From DASVEE01 sp036380735 (GTDB lineage: Bacteria > Acidobacteriota > Thermoanaerobaculia > Gp7-AA8), in assembly GCA_036380735.1 (NCBI GenBank), contig DASVEE010000052.1, positions 46,913 to 110,912 on the forward strand: a stretch of DNA of 64,000 bases, in the 5' to 3' direction. The position numbers and the translations under genes were made by a program. A model generated the notes under the pieces. That model was not told the DNA's origin, did not search any database, and saw only the letters and a program-made list of their open reading frames with translations. How positions within the stretch are numbered: position 1 is the first letter of the stretch; each line of letters begins with the position of its first letter. Of this stretch, positions 17,455-25,577 are shown piece by piece.

Positions 17455-18692
17455 TGGAATCCGCGAGGCCGGTCGTCGATCGCGGTCGCGATGTCGATGA
17501 GCGCCGCGGTGTAGATCGGCTCTTCGACCTCGAGCGCGAGATCGGGCATGCCGCGCGCCGTGCTGATCGTGAGGATGTTCTTGTCGATGTCGACTTCGAC
17601 GTCGTCGACCTTCGGCAGCGCGATCTCCATCGGCTTGCCGGCGCCTTCGAGCACCACGCGTCGGTTCGTCACGTAGAGCGAAACGGCTTCGCGCTTCTTC
17701 TTGCGCAGCAGCTGCGCGCGCGTGCTGTGGACGCAGTATTCGTGGAACTGCAACTTGAGGGAGCAGGTCTGGCGGGGGAGATGTTCGTGCGTGATGCCGC
17801 GCAGCTTGCGGAACTCGTCGGCCGCTTTCGCTTCGACCGGCACTTCCTTGTCCCAGATGTCGAAGCCTTTGCGGAAGTTCTTCAGCGCTTCGAGCTGCGC
17901 GTCACCGTGGCGGTCGTCGGCGAGGAGGTGCCAGACGATGACGCGGTAGAGATCGAGCTTCACGCCGTTCTCGTCGTCCGTGCTCAGCCCCACCGCGCGC
18001 GAGGAACGGTCCATGAGCTGGGCGACTTCGCGCGCCCGTCCGGTGCCGTAGCGAGAGAGGGCGTCGAAGCCGATGTGCAGCACGGTGCGACGGGCGAGCG
18101 GCGACCAGATCTCGTACGGCAGCTCCAGCGCCTGCCGCTCCCGCGTCGCCTCGGACAGCGTGGTCTCGTTCGGCTCGCGGCGGAGGCGCTCGAGCGCGCC
18201 GACGTACGCGGTCAGCATCTCGCGATGGCGGCGCTCGCGCTCTTCACGCTCCACGCGCTCCTTCTCTTCCTGCTCGCGGATCTTCTTGCGCTGCTGCGCC
18301 GTCAGGATGATCGGTGTGGCAATCATGGCGATGCCGAGGATGATCTCGAACCAGCCGTGCCACTCGGCGCGGGTGATGACGATGGTGAAGCCGAGAAGGA
18401 CGAAGATGACGCCGAGGACCATCAGGGCGATGAAGCCCCAGCCGCGCGCGGTGCCGTCGACCAGCGACTTCCAGAACGGCATGCTGCGGATGCTCTTCTC
18501 GGTCGGCAGAACCGGCGCGTCGATCGCGCGGGCGTCGGCAAAGTAGAAGCCGGCCGTACGGCGGCGCAGGAACTCCCCGTTCGTCCCGGTGCTCAACGAC
18601 GGATCGTCGTCGATCGCCTCGAGCGTCTGACGCGGCGAGACTCCAAAACGAATGGGGCCGTGAGCGAGTGATTTATTAACGTAGAACGTCAC
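17451..18692 (-). CDS. Membrane protein with DUF4236-like N-terminus and coiled coil
   Basis: A 413-residue protein starting with GTG at 18692. The first ~20 residues (KSLAHGPIRFGVSPR) resemble the short DUF4236 motif. Two adjacent hydrophobic helices at ~90-135 (GFIALMVLGVIFVLLGFTIVI and WFEIILGIAMIATPIIL) anchor it. A charged Arg/Glu/Gln coiled coil follows at ~138-165 (KKIREQEEKERVEREERER), then a helical region. The C-terminal ~100 residues are beta-rich and contain VSLYVTNRRVVLEG, which recalls PH-like 'short C-terminal' domains. Function is unknown. It is coupled to the MOSC gene through a 4-bp overlap, so they probably share a transcript. Confidence 0.6.
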   Translation of the reverse strand: MTFYVNKSLAHGPIRFGVSPRQTLEAIDDDPSLSTGTNGEFLRRRTAGFYFADARAIDAPVLPTEKSIRSMPFWKSLVDGTARGWGFIALMVLGVIFVLLGFTIVITRAEWHGWFEIILGIAMIATPIILTAQQRKKIREQEEKERVEREERERRHREMLTAYVGALERLRREPNETTLSEATRERQALELPYEIWSPLARRTVLHIGFDALSRYGTGRAREVAQLMDRSSRAVGLSTDDENGVKLDLYRVIVWHLLADDRHGDAQLEALKNFRKGFDIWDKEVPVEAKAADEFRKLRGITHEHLPRQTCSLKLQFHEYCVHSTRAQLLRKKKREAVSLYVTNRRVVLEGAGKPMEIALPKVDDVEVDIDKNILTISTARGMPDLALEVEEPIYTAALIDIATAIDDRPRGFQ

Positions 18693-18719
18693 TGTTAGCG
18701 AAGACAGCTGTGTGCAAAC

Positions 18720-19097
18720 CTACTGCCCACTATTCAGAAGATAGGCGGCAATGTCGCGCGCGCTCGGTTCGTCGATCCCGACGGCGGGCATCGAGGTCTG
18801 CGGATTCAGCGTGGAGGGGTTGATGATGTACTGCACGACATTCCGTGGCGTGTTCTGGACGGTGCCCTCGCCGAGGGTAGGCCGCGCCGCCAGTCCGACC
18901 AGCGAGGGTCCGAGCACTCCGCCGCGTTCGATGCCCGGCACGACATGACAGACCGTGCAGCCATAGCGGGTGATGAGCACCTGCCCGTTGGCGGCATTCC
19001 CCGCGACCGCCGGAGCGGCAGGCCCCTGCGCCGGAGCCGGCGTTTCAGGTTTCGCGCAGGCGGTCAAAAGCAGGACTGCGGCAAGTAGGCGCTTCAT
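18720..19097 (-). CDS. Monoheme cytochrome c lipoprotein
   Basis: A 125-residue class I cytochrome c. The ATG at 19097 gives MKRLLAAVLLLTAC, a lipoprotein signal with lipobox L-T-A-C, then a Pro/Ala linker. The heme-binding CTVCH lies at residues 47-51, a GPSLVGLAAR segment follows, and the distal axial Met is in TSMPAVGI near residue 93. The C-terminal helix ARDIAAYLLNS is typical. It would be tethered to a membrane on the periplasmic side as a small electron carrier. It lacks neighbouring oxidase genes, so its redox partner is not evident. Confidence 0.9.
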   Translation of the reverse strand: MKRLLAAVLLLTACAKPETPAPAQGPAAPAVAGNAANGQVLITRYGCTVCHVVPGIERGGVLGPSLVGLAARPTLGEGTVQNTPRNVVQYIINPSTLNPQTSMPAVGIDEPSARDIAAYLLNSGQ

Positions 19098-19236
19098 GGC
19101 GCCGCACGATAGGCCAAACACGCCAAAGCGACAATGGCACCGCTGCTTTGTCCCCTCTGCCCTATCCGGCCATTCGTCCCATTCGTCCATCGATTTCAAC
19201 CGTCCTCTGGCGCACTTATTGCTTAGGTCGGCTGCA

Positions 19237-19677
19237 ATGGCGTCCGAAGGTCGAGTTCTGGTGGTGGATGATGAGCCGGCAATCCGTGCGCTCGTCACCA
19301 AAATCGTCGAACGCGCCGGGTTTCCGGTCGACAGCGCCCGCGATGGCGCGGAAGCCATCGAGCGCATCGACGCGCACGAATACGCCGTCGTCGTCCTCGA
19401 CCTCATGATGCCGAACGTCGACGGCTTCGGCTTCATCGACTACGTCCGCAATCGCGCCAGGCGTCCGGCGATCATCGCCATCAGCGCCGCCGATTCCGCG
19501 ATGCTGCGCCGCCTCGACGGCGCCATGGTCCACTCCATCGTCCGCAAGCCCTTCGACATCGACGTCCTCGGCGATCTCATCACCGCCGCCGCGTCGACCG
19601 CGATGAAGGACGAGCAGGAACGGGAGCAGCACGGCAGCTCGCGCGTCATCCGTTTCCCGACACAGGACGCCTGCTGA
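19237..19677 (+). CDS. Single-domain response regulator
   Basis: A 146-residue protein consisting of one CheY-like receiver domain plus a charged tail. It has the acidic pair Asp11-Asp12 (VLVVDDEP), phospho-acceptor Asp55 (VVVLDLMMPNVDGFG), a switch Ser in AIIAISAAD and the conserved Lys in IVRKPFDID. There is no DNA-binding or enzyme domain; the tail (KDEQEREQHGSSRVIRFP) is not recognised. It is a probable phosphorelay or protein-interaction regulator. Only 32 bp separate it from the flavoprotein gene downstream, which itself begins with a receiver-like domain, suggesting one operon. A similar stand-alone receiver gene lies at 21.8 kb. Confidence 0.92.
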   Translation: MASEGRVLVVDDEPAIRALVTKIVERAGFPVDSARDGAEAIERIDAHEYAVVVLDLMMPNVDGFGFIDYVRNRARRPAIIAISAADSAMLRRLDGAMVHSIVRKPFDIDVLGDLITAAASTAMKDEQEREQHGSSRVIRFPTQDAC

Positions 19678-19709
19678 CGGCAGGCCCACGCTTCGCAATG
19701 TGAGCTGAC

Positions 19710-21338
19710 GTGGCCGTCCGACCCGTCGTCCTCCTCATCGAACCGCACGCAGACCATCTCGAGCGCGCCCGGCAATACCTCGAAGAGGATTGCGCCAAGA
19801 CCTTCGACGTCATCGCCCTGCAGACGTTCGACGAGGCGCGCAAAAAGCTCCAGCAGCTTCAGGACAAGCGCCAGCCCGTCGCCGTCGCCCTCGTCCGCCA
19901 CTCCCAGGACGAACAGGCGCTGCGCGACTTCCTCGTCTACGGCAAAGACCTCTTCTCCGGGATGAAGGTCATTCTCTACGCCGACGAGGCGAACCCCCGC
20001 TTCGCCGTCGAGGCGAAGAAGGGCGGCCTCGTCGATTCCACCGTCGACGGCGCGTGGGATGCGCCGGAGGTGGCGCTCGCGCCGATCCTGCGCGACGTCC
20101 TGCGCATGTGGGAAACGCACGCCGCGAAGGCGGACGTCGTGAAGGTCTACGGCGATCAATGGCTGCCGCGCTGCCATGACGTCAAGGACCTGCTCGCGCG
20201 CCACCGCGTCCCGTACCGCTGGATCGACCTCGAGAAGAACCAGGACGAGGACGCGCCGCCGTCGCCGCGCGTCGTCTTCCCCGATGGCCGGACGCTCGAC
20301 GATCCCACCGACGAAGATCTGGCGCAGGTCCTCGGCTTCAGCATCTCGCCCGAATCGACGTTCTACGACCTCGTGATCGTCGGCGGCGGACCGGCGGGTC
20401 TCGCGGCCGCCGTCTACGCGGCCTCGGAAGGGCTGCGCACCGTCATCGTGGAGAAAGACGTCCCCGGCGGGCAGGCCGGCGCCAGCGCCCTGATCGAAAA
20501 TTACCTCGGGTTTCCCGATGGACTCAGCGGAGCGGAGCTCGCGTCGCGCGCGGTGACGCAGGCGCAAAAGTTCGGAACGGAAATTCTCCTGACGAAGCAC
20601 GCCGCCGAGTTGCGCGACGACCAAGGCTACCGCGTCATCCGTCTCGATGACGACACCGAGATCGTCTCTCACGCCGTTCTCCTCGCCACGGGCGTGGCGT
20701 ACCGGAAGTTCGAAGCCGACGGCGCGGAGCGGCTGACCGGCAAAGGCGTCTACTACGGCGCCGCCGCCGCCGAAGCCGCCCGGTTCCGCGACCAGGAAGT
20801 CTGCCTCCTCGGCAGCGGCAACAGCGCCGCGCAGGCCGCGCTGCTGCTCGCGCGCTACGTCCGCAAGCTGACGATCATCACCATCGATCCCTCCCTCGAA
20901 ACGACCATGTCGCGCTACCTCGTCGACCGCATCCACGCTCTGCAGAACGTGGCACTGCTGCCGCAGACGAGCGTGGCCGAGGTGAAAGGGGCGGACCATG
21001 TGGAGGTGGTGGTGATCGAGAACCTGGAGACCAGGGAGCGGCGCGAGATCGAGACGCCGGCGCTGTTCGTCTGGATCGGGGCGAAGCCGCGCACCGACTG
21101 GGTGGGCGACACCCTCGTGCGCGACGAGCAGGGATTCATCCTGACGGGACGCGACCTGAAGCCGGGGCAGCTCCGCAGCTACGAGGACGGCCGGTCGCCT
21201 TACCTCCTCGAAAGCAGCATGGCCGGGGTGTTCGTGGCGGGCGACGTGCGCCATGGCTCGGTCAAGCGGGTCGGGTCGGCGGTGGGTGAGGGGGCGATGG
21301 CCGTCCAGTTCATCCATCAATACCTGCGGGAGCGCTGA
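19710..21338 (+). CDS. Thioredoxin-reductase-like flavoprotein with N-terminal receiver-like domain, lacking CxxC
   Basis: A 542-residue protein starting with GTG at 19710. Residues 1-~130 have the fold pattern of a receiver domain (VVLLIEPHADHLERARQYL). Residues ~140-205 look glutaredoxin-like (VVKVYGDQWLPRCHDVKDLL, VPYRWIDLE), but with a single Cys instead of CxxC. Residues ~218-542 are an FAD/NAD(P)H oxidoreductase of the TrxR class, with the FAD motif VIVGGGPAGLAAAVYA, the NADPH motif CLLGSGNSAAQAA, and VAGDVRHGSVKRVGSAVGEG. At the place of the redox CATCDG of true TrxR it reads GVYYGAAAAEA, so the usual dithiol is missing. Electrons may leave through another site or the protein may sense redox state. 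It probably works with the response regulator encoded just upstream. Confidence 0.85.
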   Translation: MAVRPVVLLIEPHADHLERARQYLEEDCAKTFDVIALQTFDEARKKLQQLQDKRQPVAVALVRHSQDEQALRDFLVYGKDLFSGMKVILYADEANPRFAVEAKKGGLVDSTVDGAWDAPEVALAPILRDVLRMWETHAAKADVVKVYGDQWLPRCHDVKDLLARHRVPYRWIDLEKNQDEDAPPSPRVVFPDGRTLDDPTDEDLAQVLGFSISPESTFYDLVIVGGGPAGLAAAVYAASEGLRTVIVEKDVPGGQAGASALIENYLGFPDGLSGAELASRAVTQAQKFGTEILLTKHAAELRDDQGYRVIRLDDDTEIVSHAVLLATGVAYRKFEADGAERLTGKGVYYGAAAAEAARFRDQEVCLLGSGNSAAQAALLLARYVRKLTIITIDPSLETTMSRYLVDRIHALQNVALLPQTSVAEVKGADHVEVVVIENLETRERREIETPALFVWIGAKPRTDWVGDTLVRDEQGFILTGRDLKPGQLRSYEDGRSPYLLESSMAGVFVAGDVRHGSVKRVGSAVGEGAMAVQFIHQYLRER

Positions 21339-21480
21339 TCGGCAAGATTTTCACGTCGCGCAAAAGGATTCGAACCGCTTGCGGGTGTTGTAACCGGTTT
21401 CAGTACCCTTTTCGCTGGCAAACGCCTTGCTCTTGAAGCAGCTGGAGCAAAATTCTCGCAGTAGAGAGAACGGAGGCCTC

Positions 21481-21720
21481 GTGCAATACACCATCGAAGA
21501 GCGCGAGCTGACCAACGAGTACACCCATCGCCCCTCCTTTGACGTGCAGACGCGCCGGACGACCATCGACGCGCGCGATGCCGACGATGCCATCTCCCGC
21601 TTCGTTCTCGAAACGCAGTCCGAGCTCGTGAGCTTCACGAAGCCGGTCCGCGGCGGCGAATCCATCGCCACAGTCAAGAAAGAGGACAGCGTTTTCCTCG
21701 TTCGTGTCTACGCCGCCTGA
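21481..21720 (+). CDS. Small conserved-looking hypothetical protein
   Basis: A 79-residue cytoplasmic protein. The GTG at 21481 is preceded by GGAGG five bases upstream, which sets the start; upstream in-frame codons (from 21427) are less likely. The composition is charged and beta-rich (VQYTIEERELTNEYTHRPSFDVQ, ESIATVKKEDSVFLVRVYAA) with no TM segment and no motif I recognise. A strong terminator follows 29 bp after the stop, so it forms its own unit. The good RBS and terminator suggest a genuine and possibly well expressed gene; the function is unknown. Confidence 0.65.
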   Translation: MQYTIEERELTNEYTHRPSFDVQTRRTTIDARDADDAISRFVLETQSELVSFTKPVRGGESIATVKKEDSVFLVRVYAA

Positions 21721-21748
21721 CGCCAGTCTCAATTCTTACGTCAAACGC

Positions 21749-21778
21749 AAAAGGGCGCCCCTGCCGGGCGCCTTTTTT
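21749..21778 (+). terminator. Intrinsic terminator after the 79-aa gene
   Basis: The stem AAAAGGGCGCCC / GGGCGCCTTTTTT with a short CTGCC loop is followed by a T run; it is a textbook rho-independent terminator between the small gene and the downstream response-regulator gene. Confidence 0.9.
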
Positions 21779-21840
21779 ACTTCGAGCGCAAGCTTTTTTC
21801 TCCAAACAGGCGTATCTTCATTTGACCCAAAGGAGACCCC

Positions 21841-22254
21841 ATGTCCCGTGTAGACCCCCCCGGCCGCAAATGGAGTGCGCTCGTCGTCGACGATGATCCG
21901 GGACTGCAAGGGCTCTTTTTCACCTTGCTGGGGAAGGACGGGTTCAACGTCGACTGCGCCCCGAACGGCCGGCTCGCGTTCGAGTACCTCAAGCGCAGCT
22001 CGTACTCCGTGATCCTTCTCGACCTGATGATGCCGGACGTCAACGGCTTCGAGCTGCTCGAGCGACTGGAGCGCGACAGTCCGGCGCTCCTCAAGCGCAT
22101 CATCGTCATGACCGGCGCTTCCCAGCGCGCGATCGAAGGGCTGGACACGAAACGCGTCTGGGGCCTGATCCGCAAACCGTTCGACATCAACGACCTGATC
22201 TCCAGCGCGCGACTCTGCGCCGGCGGGCAGCCGAAGGTGGCGCTGACGGCGTAG
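21841..22254 (+). CDS. Single-domain response regulator
   Basis: A 137-residue receiver-only protein. The SD (AAAGGAG) is well placed before the ATG at 21841. It has the acidic cluster in ALVVDDDPG, the phospho-acceptor Asp in VILLDLMMPDVNGFELL, the switch Thr in IIVMTGAS and the Lys in LIRKPFDINDL. It resembles the receiver encoded at 19.2 kb (both end with an RKPFDI-D-L segment), so the two may be paralogs. No output domain and no kinase gene are adjacent. A family B hairpin lies after the stop. Confidence 0.92.
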   Translation: MSRVDPPGRKWSALVVDDDPGLQGLFFTLLGKDGFNVDCAPNGRLAFEYLKRSSYSVILLDLMMPDVNGFELLERLERDSPALLKRIIVMTGASQRAIEGLDTKRVWGLIRKPFDINDLISSARLCAGGQPKVALTA

Positions 22255-22276
22255 CCCCCGCCGCACGGCCGGTCAG

Positions 22277-22364
22277 TGGTTTTCGGTCTTTGGTTCGTGG
22301 CGCCGGAGTCGTTCGTACTTGCGTTACCGCACCGACAACCAACAACCGAAAACCGAAAACCGGT
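22277..22364. repeat. Family B word-repeat hairpin
   Basis: The left arm has GGTTTTC/GGTCTTT/GGTTCGT heptamers and the right arm has ACCGACA/ACCAACA/ACCGAAA complements. The apex (CGCCGGAGTCGTTCGTACTT) departs from the usual GATC-centred apex. It lies between the response regulator and the ZIP transporter genes, both on the plus strand. Confidence 0.85.
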
Positions 22365-22390
22365 GGTGAGCCGGTTAAGATGTCGGCCGC

Positions 22391-23125
22391 ATGAGTGCGG
22401 TCTGGGCGCTGACGGCGTTTCTCGTGACACTGGCCGGCGGCGCGTTCGCGTGGCGCTATCAGCGTTACCTCCTTCTGATCATGGCCTTTTCGGCCGGGTT
22501 GCTGATCGGGGTGGTCTTCCTCGATCTCATCCCGGAGATCACCGAGCTCGCCCACGAACATGGGATCGAAGTGCGGAACCTCATGTTCTTCGTGCTGGCC
22601 GGCTTCATCGCCATCTTCCTCCTCGAGAAGCTGACGATCATCCACAGCGAGAAGCAGCATGACGCGCCGGGGCATCACCACCACGTCGGCCTGGCCGGCG
22701 CGATCGGCCTCACGTTCCACAGCTTCCTCGACGGCCTCGCCATCGGCGTCGGCTTCCAGGCGGGGAACGAGGTCGGCACCGTCGTCCTCCTGGCCGTGCT
22801 GGCGCACGATTTCGCCGATGGGCTGAACACCGTCACATTCATGCTGGCGGCGCGGCACAGCCGCTGGCGCACCGGGCTGCTGCTCTTCCTCGACGCGATC
22901 GCTCCCGTCGCCGGCGCGCTGCTGGCGATGTTCATGAAGATCGATCCGCTGCTGCTGGCCTATCAGCTCGCCTTCTTCGCCGGCTTCCTCCTCTACCTTG
23001 GCGCCAGCGATCTGTTGCCGCACGTTCACGAGCGCCCACGCTTCGCGCTCATAGGATCGACGCTCGCCGGACTGGCCGTCGCGGCGCTCGTCGTCCACGG
23101 TATCAAGGCCATCCACGCGCATTGA
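22391..23125 (+). CDS. ZIP-family divalent metal transporter
   Basis: A 244-residue inner-membrane protein with about eight hydrophobic helices. A His-rich cytoplasmic loop between helices 3 and 4 (SEKQHDAPGHHHHVG) is typical. The metal-path motifs HSFLDGLAIGVGF (helix 4) and AHDFADGLNTV (helix 5) carry the conserved His and Asp residues of the ZIP family. In most ZIPs helix 5 has HExP-type residues; here it is HDFADG. It would import Zn or another divalent cation into the cytoplasm. Specificity cannot be read from sequence. The S9 peptidase gene starts 10 bp downstream, so the two are probably co-transcribed. Confidence 0.93.
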   Translation: MSAVWALTAFLVTLAGGAFAWRYQRYLLLIMAFSAGLLIGVVFLDLIPEITELAHEHGIEVRNLMFFVLAGFIAIFLLEKLTIIHSEKQHDAPGHHHHVGLAGAIGLTFHSFLDGLAIGVGFQAGNEVGTVVLLAVLAHDFADGLNTVTFMLAARHSRWRTGLLLFLDAIAPVAGALLAMFMKIDPLLLAYQLAFFAGFLLYLGASDLLPHVHERPRFALIGSTLAGLAVAALVVHGIKAIHAH

Positions 23126-23135
23126 CGGAGGTTCT

Positions 23136-25217
23136 GTGAAACGCCTGCTCGTTCTGCTGCTGTTCGTCGCCGCCACTGCCGGCGCGCGCCCGCTCACCGA
23201 AAAAGACCTGCTCCGCTTCCAGTGGGTGGGTGACTTCCAGCTCTCGCCGGACGGCGCCCAGGCCGTCTTCGTGCGCACCACCGTCGACGAAAAGAAAGAC
23301 GGCTACGAGACGGCGCTCTGGATCGTCGAGACGCGGGCCGGTGCGACGCCGCGCCGCCTCACGAACGGCCCGCGCGACACGGCGCCGCGCTGGTCGCCCG
23401 ACGGCAAGACGCTCGCGTTCCTTCGTCCGGCGGGTGAGAAGGAGCCCCGTCCGCAGATCCATCTCCTGTCGATGGAAGGCGGCGAGCCGCGCGCGCTGAC
23501 GTCGCTGCAGCGTGCCGTCGAATCGATCTACTGGTCGCCCGACGGCAAGTCGATCGCCTTCACCGCCACCACGCGCGAGGACGACTTCGCCGAGAAGAAG
23601 GACGACGCGGCGAAGGAGAGCGACGTCCGCGTCATCAATCAGGCCGTCTACCGCTTCAACGGCGGCGGTTACGCCGACACCACGCGCACGACGCACATCT
23701 GGGTGACGCCGCTCGACGGCGGAAAGCCGGTGCAGCTCACGAAGGGCGACTTCGACGAGGGCGATCTCGCCTGGAGCCCGGACGGCTCGCGCATCTACTT
23801 CGTCTCCGACCGCACCAACGAGTCGTACTACGACCCGAACGACGACGACATCTGGGCCGTCCCGGCGAAAGGCGGCGAGATCGTCCGCGTCGCCGACATC
23901 AAAGGCGGCGCCGGCTCGCCGCGGCCGAGTCCCGACGGCAAGTGGCTCGCCTTCCGCGGCACGTCGTCCACGCCGGTTCACTCGTACTCGCAACCCGACG
24001 TGTACGTGGTGCAGACCGTCGCCGGCGCCACCCCGCGCAACGTCACCGCCACCTTCGACAACGACGTCCTCGGCGGCCTCGCCGGCGATCAGCGCGCGCC
24101 GCGCGGCGGCCGCGGTGCGGCACCGGTCTGGTCGGAGGATGGGAAGTCGCTCCTCATCACGATCCAGGAGGAAGGGCGCTCCAACCTCGCGCGCATCGAC
24201 GTCGCGAGCGGCGCGCTGACGCGCATCACCAACGCGAAGCACGACCTCCAGTCGTTCGCCACCAACGGCGCGAAGACGATCGCCCTGATCTCCACGCCGA
24301 CGATCATCGGCGACCTCTATCTCGTCGGCGGCAACGGCGCGCTCACGCGGCTGACGAACGTCAACGAAGCGCTCTTCGCCGAGCTGACGCTCACCGAGCC
24401 GGAGGAGCTCTGGTACGACTCCTTCGACGGCCGCAAGATCCATACGTGGATCCAGCGTCCGCCCGATTTCAACGCGTCGAAGAAGTACCCCCTCATCCTC
24501 AACATCCACGGCGGCCCGCACGCCGCTTACGGCTGGACGTTCAGCCACGAGTTCCAGTGGATGGCGGCGAAAGGCTACGTCGTCCTCTACCCGAATCCGC
24601 GCGGCAGCACGACGTACGGCCACGAGTTCGGCAACATCATCCAGTACCGCTACCCCGGCGACGACCACAAGGACCTGATGGCCGGCGTCGACGCCCTCCT
24701 CGCCCGCGGCTACCTCGACGAAAAGCGCCTCGGCATCACCGGCGGCAGCGGCGGCGGCCTCCTGACCAACTGGGCCATCACCCAGACCGACCGCTTCGCC
24801 GCGGCCGTCTCGCAGCGCTCCATCGCCGACTGGTCCGGCTTCTGGTACACCGCCGACTTCTCTCAGTTCAACCCGACGTGGTTCCGCAAAGCGCCGTGGC
24901 AGGACCCGGAGGATTACGCCGCGCGCTCCCCGATCACGCACGTCGAGAAGATCAAGACGCCGCTGATGCTCATCGAAGGAGAGGAAGACCTCCGCACCCC
25001 CCCGATGATGGGCGGCGAAATGATGTTCCGCGCCCTCAAGTACCTCCGCAAGCCGGCGGTGATGGTGCGCTTCCCCGGCGAGACCCACGAACTGTCGAGG
25101 TCCGGCAAACCATCCCACCGCATCGAACGCCTCCAGCACATCGTCCGCTGGTTCGACGTGTGGATGATGGGCGTGAAGGACGAATGGTACGGCCGCGGGC
25201 TGCGGACGGCCGGGTGA
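23136..25217 (+). CDS. Secreted S9 prolyl-oligopeptidase-type peptidase
   Basis: A 693-residue protein starting with GTG at 23136 behind GGAGG. The signal peptide (MKRLLVLLLFVAATAGA) is followed by an N-terminal propeller of TolB-like blades (WSPDGKTLAFLRPAGE, WSPDGSRIYFVSDR; residues ~20-400). The C-terminal alpha/beta-hydrolase domain has the oxyanion segment LNIHGGPHAAYGW, nucleophile Ser538 in GITGGSGGG, Asp618 in GEEDLRTPP and His651 in GETHELS. The order and spacing match acylaminoacyl-peptidase/DPP-like S9 enzymes that cleave short peptides. It is probably periplasmic. It forms an operon with the ZIP transporter gene. A long family A element follows directly at the stop codon. Confidence 0.94.
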   Translation: MKRLLVLLLFVAATAGARPLTEKDLLRFQWVGDFQLSPDGAQAVFVRTTVDEKKDGYETALWIVETRAGATPRRLTNGPRDTAPRWSPDGKTLAFLRPAGEKEPRPQIHLLSMEGGEPRALTSLQRAVESIYWSPDGKSIAFTATTREDDFAEKKDDAAKESDVRVINQAVYRFNGGGYADTTRTTHIWVTPLDGGKPVQLTKGDFDEGDLAWSPDGSRIYFVSDRTNESYYDPNDDDIWAVPAKGGEIVRVADIKGGAGSPRPSPDGKWLAFRGTSSTPVHSYSQPDVYVVQTVAGATPRNVTATFDNDVLGGLAGDQRAPRGGRGAAPVWSEDGKSLLITIQEEGRSNLARIDVASGALTRITNAKHDLQSFATNGAKTIALISTPTIIGDLYLVGGNGALTRLTNVNEALFAELTLTEPEELWYDSFDGRKIHTWIQRPPDFNASKKYPLILNIHGGPHAAYGWTFSHEFQWMAAKGYVVLYPNPRGSTTYGHEFGNIIQYRYPGDDHKDLMAGVDALLARGYLDEKRLGITGGSGGGLLTNWAITQTDRFAAAVSQRSIADWSGFWYTADFSQFNPTWFRKAPWQDPEDYAARSPITHVEKIKTPLMLIEGEEDLRTPPMMGGEMMFRALKYLRKPAVMVRFPGETHELSRSGKPSHRIERLQHIVRWFDVWMMGVKDEWYGRGLRTAG

Positions 25218-25287
25218 CGATAGGACGAATGGGACGGATAGGACAAATAGGACAAATCGCGTTCCGCTAAGGCGTGCGCCCCTTCCG

Positions 25288-25446
25288 TGTCATCCCGAAG
25301 GCCCCATACGGGGGCGTGGGTGGAGGAGGGGCCTGAGGGATCTGTGCGGCGGAAACACCGCATCGCGCTACTGTCACTTTCCCCCACCCGGATCCCTCAC
25401 CCCGCCGCGCCGCCTTTGGCGTCGTGGGCGGGGATTCGGGATGACA
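25288..25446. repeat. G module: TGTCATCCCGAA inverted repeat
   Basis: Perfect 12-bp terminal inverted repeats, TGTCATCCCGAA (25288-25299) and TTCGGGATGACA (25435-25446), enclose a GC-rich interior with a second inverted pair (GAGGGATC / GGATCCCTC). It is nested inside a family A element. A related but one-ended copy lies at 33177-33265. Confidence 0.8.
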
Positions 25447-25480
25447 CATGAATCTGCCGCGTCATGTGGCGGACAAAACA

Positions 25481-25505
25481 AATGGGGCTTCGCTGAAGCC
25501 CCATT
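25481..25505. terminator. Hairpin between convergent S9 and ABC-M1 genes
   Basis: A perfect 11-bp stem (AATGGGGCTTC / GAAGCCCCATT) with a 3-nt loop. It resembles a bidirectional terminator but lacks a clear T run; it is also part of the long A element composite, since AAGCCCCATT recurs at 33.28 kb. Confidence 0.6.
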
Positions 25506-25577
25506 CGTCACCCAAATCGTCCTGCCTGAGTCCCATAGGTCCTATATGTCCTATCCGTCCTATGGGTCCTATCGTAC

